This document shows, one piece after another, positions 24,525 to 32,573 of a stretch of DNA of 33,448 bases. The DNA lies in contig CAMEHU010000018.1 in the NCBI GenBank assembly GCA_945917765.1, forward strand, positions 1 to 33,448, read 5' to 3'. The notes under the pieces are model-generated. The model had not been told where the DNA came from, searched no databases, and saw only the letters and a program-made list of their open reading frames with translations. This DNA comes from an uncultured Lachnospiraceae bacterium. Its GTDB lineage: Bacteria; Bacillota; Clostridia; TANB77; CAG-508. The stretch's first letter is position 1. Every line of letters starts with the position of its first letter. Made by a program: the position numbers and the translations under genes.

Positions 24525-27149
24525 ATGGCTGAGTTTTCACCAATGATGCAACATTATTTAAAAACAAAGGAAGAATATAGTGATTGTATCTTGTTTTACA
24601 GATTAGGTGATTTTTATGAAATGTTTTTTGATGATGCTATTACAGTGTCAAGAGAATTAGAGATTACTTTAACAGGAAAAGATTGTGGACAAGAGGAAAG
24701 AGCTCCTATGGCAGGGATTCCTTTTCATGCAGCAGAAGCTTATATTTCAAGACTTATTTCTAAAGGATATAAAGTTGCTATTTGTGAGCAAATGGAGGAT
24801 CCGAAAGAAGCTAAGGGAATTGTTAAAAGAGAGGTTATTAGGGTTGTAACACCAGGTACTGTTATTGAATCTAATTTGTTAGAAGAAAAGAAAAATAATT
24901 ATATAATGAGTATATATAAAACTGGAATTTATTATGGTATAGGTGTTTGTGATGTTTCAACAGGTGATTTTTTTGCAACACAGATTTGTGAGAATAATAA
25001 TTTTTCTAAATTATTAGATGAAATTTCAAGATATTCTCCATCAGAGGTTATTGTAAATAAAATGATGTTTGAAACTAAATCTGAATTAAACAAAATTCAG
25101 GAAAGATTTAAAGTTTTTGTTTCATTGGAAAAAGAAGAGAATTTTAGTGATGAAACTGAATTATTACTTCAAATGTATAATGTGGTTACTGATAATCAAA
25201 TAAAAACAAAGGAACAAATGGAAGAAATTGATGATAAGAATTTGATGGTTCCTGCAATTAATGCATTAATCACATATTTAACAGAAACTCAAAAAACAAA
25301 TTTAGATCATATTAATACTATTAAAATTTATAGTATAACACAATATATGTCACTTGATATAAATGCAAGAAGAAATCTTGAGTTAACAGAAAAAATGAGG
25401 GATAAATCTAAAAAAGGAACTTTATTATGGGTTCTTGATAAAACTTCAACTTCAATGGGAGGAAGACTTTTAAGAAGATGGATTAATGATCCATTAATTG
25501 ATGTAAAAGAGATTAATAAAAGACTAGATTCTGTAAAAGAATTAAAAAATAGTGTCATTTTAAAAGGTGATATAATAGATAGCTTGAAAAAAGTTTATGA
25601 TATTGAAAGATTAGCAGGTAAAATTGCATATGGTAATGCAAATGGAAGAGATTTAATTTCATTAAAAAATTCTGTAAAACAATTACCAGATGTAAAAGCA
25701 ATTTTGTCTAAAACTGAATCTGGAATGCTTAAAGAATTATATGATGAATTAGATGTTTTAGAAGATGTTTTTGAATTAATAGATAAATCAATTGTTGAAG
25801 AACCACCAATTAGTGTTAAAGAAGGTGGAATTATAAAATTAGGTTATGACCCTGAAATTGATACATTAAAAAAAGCTACAACAGAAGGAAAGAATTGGAT
25901 TATTCAGCTTGAAGCTAGAGAAAGAGAACAAACTGGTATAAAAGGCTTAAAAGTTGGATTTAATAAGGTTTTTGGATATTTTATAGAGGTTACAAAATCT
26001 AATTTAAGTATGGTTCCAGATAGATATATTAGAAAACAAACATTAACAAATGCTGAAAGATATATTACAGAAGAACTAAAAAATCTTGAAAATCAAATTT
26101 TAGGTGCTGAAGAAAAGGTTATTAATCTTGAGTACAAAGCATTTACAGATATCAGAGAAGCAATTGAGAAACAAATTCAAAGAATTCAAAAAACATCAAA
26201 TATAATAGCAACATTAGATGTTTTAACTGCTTTTGCAACAGTTGCAGAAGATATGAACTATGTAAAACCTGTTGTTGATAATGATGGAATAATTGATATA
26301 AAAGATGGAAGACATCCTGTAATTGAAAAAATGTCACAAGCAGGAGAATTTGTTCCAAATGATACATATTTAGATAAATCAAGTAATAGATTAGCAATTA
26401 TCACTGGTCCTAATATGGCTGGTAAATCAACATATATGAGACAAGTTGCATTAATTACATTAATGGCTCAAATAGGTAGTTATGTTCCTGCTTCTGAAGC
26501 AAGAATTGGTGTAGTTGATAAAATATTTACAAGAGTTGGTGCATCAGATGATTTAAGTATGGGACAAAGTACTTTTATGGTAGAGATGATGGAAGTTGCG
26601 ACAATTTTAAAAGAAGCAACTGCTAATAGTTTAGTTATTTTAGATGAGATAGGTAGGGGAACATCAACATATGATGGTTTATCTATTGCATGGGCTGTTG
26701 CAGAACATATTGCAGACAAAAGCTTATGTGGTGCAAAAACATTATTTGCAACACATTATCATGAATTAACTGAACTTGAGGAAAAAGTTGATGGTGTAAA
26801 AAATTATTCAATTGCAGTAAAAGAAAAAGGGGAAGATATTATCTTCTTAAGAAAAATTGTTAAAGGTGGAACAGATGAAAGCTATGGAGTTCATGTAGCT
26901 CGTTTGGCAGGAGTTCCACAAAATGTAACAAAAAAAGCAAATGAAATTTTACGATCTTTGGAAAGAAGAAATATTTTGAACAATAAAGCTATTGAAAAAG
27001 AAAGTAAAAAAGTAGTCGCAGGACAAGTAGATATGTTTAATTTCAAATTAGCAGAGGTTGCAAGTGAGTTTGATAAGATTGATGTAAATCAGTTGACTCC
27101 GATAGATGCTTTGAATACTATTGTTAAGATGAAAGAAAAATTAAGTTAG
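24525..27149 (+). CDS. mutS: DNA mismatch repair protein MutS
   Basis: Recognises mismatches and small loops and starts repair. The 874 residues match MutS1. The N-terminal mismatch-reading motif is GDFYEMF with F30 and E32; then connector, lever and clamp regions (about 130-560); the ATPase has Walker A GPNMAGKST (628-636), STFMVEM near 686, Walker B VILDEIGRGTSTYDG near 705 and FATHYHEL near 740. A short C-terminal tail (VDMFNF...) may bind partners. ATG 24525 has AGGAGG upstream. Unlike many Clostridia, mutL does not follow; instead a composite palindromic element and a convergent gene do. Type C palindromes flank the gene on both sides. Confidence 0.97.
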   Translation: MAEFSPMMQHYLKTKEEYSDCILFYRLGDFYEMFFDDAITVSRELEITLTGKDCGQEERAPMAGIPFHAAEAYISRLISKGYKVAICEQMEDPKEAKGIVKREVIRVVTPGTVIESNLLEEKKNNYIMSIYKTGIYYGIGVCDVSTGDFFATQICENNNFSKLLDEISRYSPSEVIVNKMMFETKSELNKIQERFKVFVSLEKEENFSDETELLLQMYNVVTDNQIKTKEQMEEIDDKNLMVPAINALITYLTETQKTNLDHINTIKIYSITQYMSLDINARRNLELTEKMRDKSKKGTLLWVLDKTSTSMGGRLLRRWINDPLIDVKEINKRLDSVKELKNSVILKGDIIDSLKKVYDIERLAGKIAYGNANGRDLISLKNSVKQLPDVKAILSKTESGMLKELYDELDVLEDVFELIDKSIVEEPPISVKEGGIIKLGYDPEIDTLKKATTEGKNWIIQLEAREREQTGIKGLKVGFNKVFGYFIEVTKSNLSMVPDRYIRKQTLTNAERYITEELKNLENQILGAEEKVINLEYKAFTDIREAIEKQIQRIQKTSNIIATLDVLTAFATVAEDMNYVKPVVDNDGIIDIKDGRHPVIEKMSQAGEFVPNDTYLDKSSNRLAIITGPNMAGKSTYMRQVALITLMAQIGSYVPASEARIGVVDKIFTRVGASDDLSMGQSTFMVEMMEVATILKEATANSLVILDEIGRGTSTYDGLSIAWAVAEHIADKSLCGAKTLFATHYHELTELEEKVDGVKNYSIAVKEKGEDIIFLRKIVKGGTDESYGVHVARLAGVPQNVTKKANEILRSLERRNILNNKAIEKESKKVVAGQVDMFNFKLAEVASEFDKIDVNQLTPIDALNTIVKMKEKLS

Positions 27150-27150
27150 T

Positions 27151-27357
27151 GCACAGTTGGGGACGCGTCCCCGCTGTGCATTTTGCACAATCGGGGACAG
27201 TTCTTAAAACTGAAATTAAGCTTTTAGAATTGTTCCAAGATTCATATTCTTTGCACATTGGAGACAGATTAAGAACTTGATAATTAGATATTTAGTAGAA
27301 AGTTGATGTGTCCCAAGTTGTGCAAAATGCACAACAGGGACGCGTCCCCAACTGTGC
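27151..27357 (+). repeat. Composite type C element with 40-bp inverted ends
   Basis: The 40-base ends (27151-27190 and 27318-27357) are inverted copies with two mismatches, starting GCACAGTTGGGGACGCGTCC. Each end also contains its own smaller palindromes (GGGGACGCGTCCCC; TGTGCATTTTGCACA). Between them lie about 127 AT-rich bases with no ORF, including a second GGGGACAG and a GTGTCCC. The shape is that of a miniature mobile element. Confidence 0.9.
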
Positions 27358-27360
27358 AAA

Positions 27361-27390
27361 AAAAAATCCAGCTTAATGCTGGATTTTTTA
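27361..27390 (+). terminator. Bidirectional terminator between mutS and the zinc-ribbon gene
   Basis: AAAAAATCCAGC pairs with GCTGGATTTTTT around TTAAT. A- and T-tracts on both sides let it end both convergent transcripts. Confidence 0.9.
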
Positions 27391-27391
27391 A

Positions 27392-28057
27392 TTATTTATT
27401 TTTTAAGTAATTTTTAGCAACTTTTGGTGAAAGACTTTCTGAAATAATTCCCCATTTACCATTTACTTTGTAAACATACATATCGTTTGTATTTGTTTCA
27501 GATTTGTCTTTTCCTTTAATTGTAGCTTTTACAGATACTTTGTATCCACCTGTAATTTTAACATCTTCTTTATATTTTTCTTCAACGTATTCTTTAACTT
27601 TTTCTAAGTCATCTTTGTCAATTTTTTCTTTGTCTTTGATTTTGTAACTGATTTTTACATTTTTTCCATATTCGTCTTCTAAAGATTCTTTCATATCTTT
27701 CATATCATCTTTATCAAGATCCATATCATCAGCTATAAATTTAACATATGCTTTTGTATATGTTTTTGCATTGAATTTTGCCATTCCTTTGAAATAATTG
27801 TCGATTGGTTTTTTCCAACCACCGCCTAATAGAGAAGCTAAAAGTGCTATAACAACTATAACAGCTAAAACAATTCCTCCAATTATTCCGTATTTTTTTA
27901 AATTTTCTTTGTTTACAGAAGATGTACTTGTTGTAGTTGTTTCTTTTATTGGTTCTTCAACTGTAGCTGTTTGAGCTTCAGCTCCATTTCCGCAATTTGG
28001 GCAAACTACTTGATTATCATCCATTTCTGCACCGCAGTTTTCACAAAACTTACTCAT
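27392..28057 (-). CDS. Zinc-ribbon membrane protein with exported DUF-like domain
   Basis: A 221-residue single-pass membrane protein of unknown role. An N-terminal zinc ribbon has two cysteine pairs (CENCG at 5-9 and CPNCG at 19-23). A low-complexity linker leads to one transmembrane helix (IIGGIVLAVIVVIALLASLL, about 60-80). The C-terminal about 135 residues face outside and are Lys/Asp-rich, ending DMYVYKVNGKWGII. This last part resembles the body of the lipoprotein at 30534 (for example NVKISYKIKDKEKID against NIQMSYKVTNKEDIS). I chose ATG at 28057 because AAAGGAGG stands just upstream; a longer frame to 28165 lacks a ribosome site. It has its own minus-strand promoter and shares a terminator with mutS. 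Confidence 0.85.
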   Translation of the reverse strand: MSKFCENCGAEMDDNQVVCPNCGNGAEAQTATVEEPIKETTTTSTSSVNKENLKKYGIIGGIVLAVIVVIALLASLLGGGWKKPIDNYFKGMAKFNAKTYTKAYVKFIADDMDLDKDDMKDMKESLEDEYGKNVKISYKIKDKEKIDKDDLEKVKEYVEEKYKEDVKITGGYKVSVKATIKGKDKSETNTNDMYVYKVNGKWGIISESLSPKVAKNYLKNK

Positions 28058-28090
28058 AAAAAATCCTCCTTTAAATTTTTTTACAACTAT

Positions 28091-28119
28091 ATAATAATAT
28101 AAGTATATTTTAATGTCAA
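28091..28119 (-). promoter_or_regulatory. Sigma-A promoter for the zinc-ribbon gene (minus strand)
   Basis: On the minus strand TTGACA (28119-28114) is followed after 17 bases by TATTAT (28096-28091), about 35 bases before the start codon. Confidence 0.65.
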
Positions 28120-28153
28120 GAATAAAAGAACAATTTTGTCGAAAAAAATAAAG

Positions 28154-28182
28154 TTGACTTTTCAATTGTATAGATATAAAAT
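28154..28182 (+). promoter_or_regulatory. Sigma-A promoter for the TGS nucleoside kinase
   Basis: TTGACT at 28154-28159, a 17-base spacer and TAAAAT at 28177-28182. The leader to ATG 28317 would be about 128 bases; an AT-rich dyad (TTCGAAAATTATTTCGAA at 28228-28245) lies within it. Confidence 0.6.
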
Positions 28183-28316
28183 ATATTCATATTAAAATGT
28201 TATTAATTTAATAGTTTTAAATGAATTTTCGAAAATTATTTCGAAGACATAGAAAATTTATTATGAAAGTATTTAATATTTCATAATAAGTAATTGAATA
28301 AAAAGGATGATGTAAC

Positions 28317-29954
28317 ATGAAAATTCAATACAAAGAAAAAATATTTGATGTCCAAGAAAACACAAAAATCAAGGACGTATTAAAAGATGAAATTGTTGCT
28401 AATAATAGTATTGCAGCTAGATTTAATAATGAAGTAAAAAGTTTAGATTATAAATTAAAAGAAGATGGAAAAATTTCTTTAATAGATTTAAGTGATAAAG
28501 ATGGTATAAGAGTTTATAGAAAAGGTTTGCTTTTTGTTATAGGAAAAGCAGTGGAAGAATTATATCCAAATGCTAAAATGATGGTTAATTATCAATTATC
28601 AAATTCTTTATTATGTGAGTTTGAGAATATGGAAGTTACTGATGAAATGATTGAAAAAATTAATCAAAAAGTAGCTGAAATTGTAGAAAAAGATTTGCCA
28701 ATTGAAAAAAAATCTATGACAAAAGAAGAAGCTCGTGAATTTTATAAAGATAAAGATACTATAAAAGGAAAACTACAATTAGACTTAAGCACTAAAAAAA
28801 GAGTTAGTTTGTATTGGTGTGAAGATTATTTTAATTATTTTTATGGAATTTTACCAATATCAACAGGTGTAATGAATATTTACGAAATTATAAAATATCA
28901 CAGAGGTTTTTTAGTAAGATATCCTAGCAGAAAAGAAATTGGTAAATTACCTGAGTTTCAAGAAAATAATAAATTATTGGCAACATTGGATGAGTATGAT
29001 GTTTTACATAGAGTTTTAGATGTCCCAACTGTAAAACAATTAAATGAAATTACAAGAAGTGGAAAAATTAAAGATTATATTTTATTAGATGAAGCTTTAC
29101 ATGAGAAAAAAATAGCTAATATTGCAGATGATATTATAAAAAAAGATAAAATAAAAATGATTTTAATTGCAGGACCATCTTCATCAGGTAAAACAACTTT
29201 TGCTCAAAGACTTGGTATTCAATTAAGATTAAATGGATTAAAGCCTGTAACAATTTCGGTTGACAATTATTTTGTTGAAAGAAGTGAAAATCCTAAAGAT
29301 GAAAATGGAAACTATAATTTCGAATGCTTAGAAGCAATTGATGTAAAACTATTTAATGAACATTTGGTAAAATTATTAAATGGTGAAGAAGTTGAAATGC
29401 CAACATTCGATTTTGAAGTTGGAACAAAAAGATATAAAGGTAATAAATTAAAATTGGCTGATGATGAAGTTCTAGTAATAGAGGGAATTCACTGTTTAAA
29501 TGATGAGTTAACTCCTTTAATTCCAAAGGAACAAAAATATAAAATTTATATTAGTTGTTTAACTGTTTTAAATATTGATGAACATAATAGAATTTCAACA
29601 ACAGATACGAGATTAATTAGAAGAATTGTAAGAGATAGCCAGTTTAGAGGGTATAAAGCACTTCATACACTTCAAATGTGGGATTCTGTTGTTGCAGGTG
29701 AGGAAAAAAATATTTTCCCATTCCAGGAAGAAGCAGACAGTATGTTTAATTCATCATTAATATACGAATTAGCTGTATTAAAGGATTACGCGATGCCATT
29801 ATTGGAGGAAATTGATAATTCTTGTGTGGAATTCTCTGAAGCTAAGAGATTATGCAGAATGCTTGGTTATTTTGAATCAATTCCTGCAGAATATTTGCCA
29901 AGTAATTCTCTTTTAAGAGAATTTGTTGGTGGAAGTACTTTTGATGTACATTAA
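28317..29954 (+). CDS. Nucleoside (uridine-kinase-like) kinase with N-terminal TGS domain
   Basis: A 545-residue cytoplasmic protein that joins an N-terminal TGS domain (about 1-60) and a region like the threonyl-tRNA synthetase second additional domain (about 60-230, with YYHR-like YHRGFLVRYPSR) to a C-terminal uridine kinase/phosphoribulokinase domain. The kinase shows Walker A GPSSSGKTT (286-294), ISVDNYFV (about 319-326), and VIEGIHCLNDE near 385. This fused layout is a recognised family in Bacillota annotated as nucleoside kinase; the true substrate is not certain. ATG 28317 has AAGGATG upstream as a weak ribosome site. A perfect 52-bp-arm hairpin follows the stop. Confidence 0.88.
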   Translation: MKIQYKEKIFDVQENTKIKDVLKDEIVANNSIAARFNNEVKSLDYKLKEDGKISLIDLSDKDGIRVYRKGLLFVIGKAVEELYPNAKMMVNYQLSNSLLCEFENMEVTDEMIEKINQKVAEIVEKDLPIEKKSMTKEEAREFYKDKDTIKGKLQLDLSTKKRVSLYWCEDYFNYFYGILPISTGVMNIYEIIKYHRGFLVRYPSRKEIGKLPEFQENNKLLATLDEYDVLHRVLDVPTVKQLNEITRSGKIKDYILLDEALHEKKIANIADDIIKKDKIKMILIAGPSSSGKTTFAQRLGIQLRLNGLKPVTISVDNYFVERSENPKDENGNYNFECLEAIDVKLFNEHLVKLLNGEEVEMPTFDFEVGTKRYKGNKLKLADDEVLVIEGIHCLNDELTPLIPKEQKYKIYISCLTVLNIDEHNRISTTDTRLIRRIVRDSQFRGYKALHTLQMWDSVVAGEEKNIFPFQEEADSMFNSSLIYELAVLKDYAMPLLEEIDNSCVEFSEAKRLCRMLGYFESIPAEYLPSNSLLREFVGGSTFDVH

Positions 29955-29963
29955 TTAATTGAA

Positions 29964-30072
29964 CAATTGGGGACGTGTCCCTGCTGTGCATTTTGCACAA
30001 TTGGGGACACATCATTTCGGATGATGTGTCCCCAATTGTGCAAAATGCACAGCAGGGACACGTCCCCAATTG
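29964..30072 (+). repeat. GGGGAC-core palindrome, type C, perfect 52-bp arms
   Basis: Arms 29964-30015 and 30021-30072 are exact inverted copies around TTCGG. The arm begins CAATTGGGGACGTGTCCCTG and contains TGTGCATTTTGCACA. It starts nine bases after the nucleoside kinase stop and ends just before the AAAGGA site of the RNHCP gene. It is the longest perfect hairpin in the window. Confidence 0.97.
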
Positions 30073-30091
30073 AGCAAGAAAGGATGAAAAA

Positions 30092-30403
30092 ATGAACAAT
30101 AGCTTATTTACAGAAATAGATGAAAGTTTTGTATGTGAAAATTGCGGAAAGCAAGTTGAAAAATTAGGATATTCATGTAGAAATCATTGCCCATATTGTT
30201 TGCATTCAAAACATGTTGATATAAATCCAGGTGATAGACAGGAACAATGTCATGGAATTTTGGAACCTGTTGGTTTAGAAATAGATAGTAAAAAAGGTTA
30301 TGTTATTGTGTTTAAATGTAAAAAATGTGGAATGACTAGAAAAAACAAGGCTGCAAAAGATGACGATATGGATGAAATTATAAAATTAAGTGCAAAACAT
30401 TAG
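30092..30403 (+). CDS. RNHCP domain protein
   Basis: A 103-residue zinc-binding protein. It carries the RNHCP signature, here CRNHCPYCLHSKHVD near residues 28-43, plus flanking CENCG (about 11-15) and a C-terminal CKKCG (about 73-77), so two zinc sites are likely. The conserved DINPGDRQEQCHGILEP follows. The family is widespread in Gram-positive bacteria and its function is not established; nucleic-acid or ribosome contact is a guess from the zinc ribbons. ATG 30092 has AAAGGATG upstream. A 52-bp palindrome ends 19 bases before the start. Confidence 0.88.
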   Translation: MNNSLFTEIDESFVCENCGKQVEKLGYSCRNHCPYCLHSKHVDINPGDRQEQCHGILEPVGLEIDSKKGYVIVFKCKKCGMTRKNKAAKDDDMDEIIKLSAKH

Positions 30404-30474
30404 TTATAAGCTGACTACTAAAAAGACAAAAGTGTTAAACTGTAACTATAATTGTGATTTTTATGTGAAAACTA

Positions 30475-30501
30475 TTGAAAATAATGCAGAATTATGATAA
30501 T
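30475..30501 (+). promoter_or_regulatory. Possible promoter for the lipoprotein gene
   Basis: TTGAAA at 30475-30480 with GATAAT at 30496-30501 (15-base spacer) or TAATTT at 17. The spacing choice is unclear. Confidence 0.4.
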
Positions 30502-30533
30502 TTTTAGATAGTAAAAATATAGGAGGATAAATT

Positions 30534-31061
30534 ATGTTAAAAAACAAAAGTATTTTAAAAATTATTGCAATATTTGCAGTATTATTAATGAGCATGTCTA
30601 TGCTTACAGGATGTGAATTAGGAAAAAAATCTTCAAATGAAAAATCTGATGAAAATGCAGAACAAACATCATATGAAGAACCAATTAAAAATTTAGTAGA
30701 AGGTTTATCTGAAGCTAATGCAGAGAAGTTTTTAAAAGCATTTCCATCTTATGTAGGTGAATATATGGAGAATATATTTACAGATGAATATTTAAAATCA
30801 ACTTTACAAGAAGCTGAATCAGATTTTGGTGCTAATATCCAAATGTCTTATAAAGTAACAAATAAAGAAGATATTTCTGAAGAAGATATGAAACAAATGG
30901 AAGAAGAAGTTAAAGAAAACTTTGATAAAGAAATAGATATAACAAAGGGATATACATTAGATGTTGAAATCACAACAAAAGGTGACAACACTGAAGACAA
31001 AGAAGAAGATATCTTTAATGTTTATGAAGTTGATGGAAATTGGTATATTTTAGATTTATAA
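30534..31061 (+). CDS. Lipoprotein sharing a domain with the zinc-ribbon protein
   Basis: A 175-residue predicted lipoprotein. The signal peptide (KNKSILKIIAIFAVLLMSMS) ends in the lipobox MLTGC with C27 as the lipid-bearing residue. A short linker is followed by an acidic extracytoplasmic domain (about 45-175). Its order of blocks matches the outer domain of the protein at 27392-28057: a helix pair, NIQMSYKVTNKEDIS, EEDMKQMEEEVKENF, GYTLDVEITTKGD, and FNVYEVDGNWYILDL. These are almost certainly homologous domains on different anchors. Function is unknown. ATG 30534 has AGGAGG upstream. The Fic-like gene follows after a gap of about 42 bases and may be co-transcribed. Confidence 0.85.
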   Translation: MLKNKSILKIIAIFAVLLMSMSMLTGCELGKKSSNEKSDENAEQTSYEEPIKNLVEGLSEANAEKFLKAFPSYVGEYMENIFTDEYLKSTLQEAESDFGANIQMSYKVTNKEDISEEDMKQMEEEVKENFDKEIDITKGYTLDVEITTKGDNTEDKEEDIFNVYEVDGNWYILDL

Positions 31062-31103
31062 TTCTTAAACTTATATAAAAACAAAAGAAAAAGGAGCAAA
31101 AAA

Positions 31104-32525
31104 ATGATAAAAGATGCTACCACTATAATGCTTAAGTTAATAAGAAAAAATGAAGGACTAAATAAATCTGATTTGTTTAATAATGATATGGAATTACAAA
31201 AAATTGTTGATATTATTTTAAGTGAATGCAGATGTAGTGTTATTGACAAAGATGGAGATTATACTCGCTTTGGAAGTAGTACAGATATCCGTATTATTAA
31301 AATGTTGATACAGATTTTTTTGTCAAATATAAAAGAAATTCCTCAAGAAGTAGTTGCAATGGCACTTACAAAAGAAGGTGTAATAGGTCCGTTTAAAAAA
31401 ATTTGCTTTGAAAAAATATATGATGAGGAAAACAATAAATATGATATAGAGATTGAAGAAGTTTTTCCAAAGGAATTTCATGTTAATATTTTTAAAACAA
31501 ATCTTAATGTTAGAGAGAGATTTTTAAATGAGATTATAAAACCTTATGTTAAAAATATTATATGGGAAAATGAAGATTTGATGAATAAAAGCCCAATCAC
31601 TTCACATATTAGTAAGTACTTTTCAAAGCTTTTTGTTATTCCAAAAAGCGATGAGCAAATAGTTAAAGAATTAAGTGAAATATTAAATTCTGGTATTGAC
31701 ATACAAAATAAAGATTTACTTAATAATATAGCTAATTATATTTTTGTAAATATTATGAATAATAAGTATTTTAAAACTGAATTAATTAATAGAACACTTG
31801 ATACAACCGAATTACAAAAGTTGGGAAAAATATCGATAGGCTTTAAAAGTTTAGTTGAAAATATGTCTTATGAAACTTTGAAATTGATTGAGATTAGGAA
31901 CTTTCCTTATGGTGAAATGATTTCTATAAAAGATACATTTTATACAATTATAGCTGTTCTAGAAGCTTTAAGTGCGGATTTTGATAATTTAGATGAAACT
32001 GAAATTTTATCAGAAATCGAAAGAATTAATGTTTTATATAATGTAACAAATAAAAACAAAAATCAGGAGAAAGCTGTATATAGAGTTGATGAGGTGGTAA
32101 GCAATCAATATGGCGATACAGATGAGTTTGTAAAACCAGAAAATATACAAAATGCATTACAAAATTTATGTAAGATGATTAAAGTTTTACTTAATAAAAA
32201 AGATTCTATTGATGAAGAAACATATATAAATGAAGTCTTAAGAATTCATTATAGATTTATAAAAATTCAACCATTTAAATCAGGCAATGGAAGAACTGCA
32301 AGAGCAATTGTTAATGTTTTACTACAATCTAAAGGGTTAATAGGATTATTCAGAAAAGAAAAAAGAAAAGATTATTTAGAATATATAAAAAATGCAAATA
32401 AGATTATAAGAAAAAATGGAACAAAATATTTATCAGCACTTTCAGAAAAAACTATGGAATGTATAGAACTAGAAAATGAATTTTTAGATGTTAAAAATTT
32501 ACCATTTTTGCTTGTGAAGAATTAG
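31104..32525 (+). CDS. Fic-fold protein with altered catalytic motif
   Basis: A 473-residue protein with a C-terminal Fic domain (about 285-445). Active Fic enzymes transfer AMP or other phosphates using HPFx(D/E)GNGRxxR. Here the motif reads QPFKSGNGRTAR at 389-400: the catalytic His is Gln (CAA at 32268-32270) and the Mg-binding acidic residue is Ser, while the GNGR anion loop is intact. The preceding VLRIHYRFIKI helix is normal. AMP transfer by the usual chemistry is therefore unlikely. The first 280 residues are helical with no family I recognise. ATG 31104 has AAAGGAG upstream. It follows the lipoprotein gene closely, and a terminator follows it. Confidence 0.8.
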   Translation: MIKDATTIMLKLIRKNEGLNKSDLFNNDMELQKIVDIILSECRCSVIDKDGDYTRFGSSTDIRIIKMLIQIFLSNIKEIPQEVVAMALTKEGVIGPFKKICFEKIYDEENNKYDIEIEEVFPKEFHVNIFKTNLNVRERFLNEIIKPYVKNIIWENEDLMNKSPITSHISKYFSKLFVIPKSDEQIVKELSEILNSGIDIQNKDLLNNIANYIFVNIMNNKYFKTELINRTLDTTELQKLGKISIGFKSLVENMSYETLKLIEIRNFPYGEMISIKDTFYTIIAVLEALSADFDNLDETEILSEIERINVLYNVTNKNKNQEKAVYRVDEVVSNQYGDTDEFVKPENIQNALQNLCKMIKVLLNKKDSIDEETYINEVLRIHYRFIKIQPFKSGNGRTARAIVNVLLQSKGLIGLFRKEKRKDYLEYIKNANKIIRKNGTKYLSALSEKTMECIELENEFLDVKNLPFLLVKN

Positions 32526-32538
32526 GATAAAAAAGATA

Positions 32539-32571
32539 AAAGCCAGAACCATAAGGTTCTGACTTTTTTGC
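32539..32571 (+). terminator. Terminator between the Fic-like gene and the minus-strand gene
   Basis: AGCCAGAACC pairs with GGTTCTGACT around ATAA with one mismatch, with A- and T-tracts on each side. It can serve both convergent genes. Confidence 0.8.
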
Positions 32572-32573
32572 AC

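Noticed and set aside
22649-30072. CRISPR array
   Set aside because: The repeats are palindromic, scattered between genes and not spaced by uniform unique spacers; no cas genes are present.
30092-30403. RNHCP zinc sites as a transposase relic of the palindromes
   Set aside because: The RNHCP signature is complete and the protein belongs to a known family; nearness to the 52-bp hairpin is not evidence of a link.
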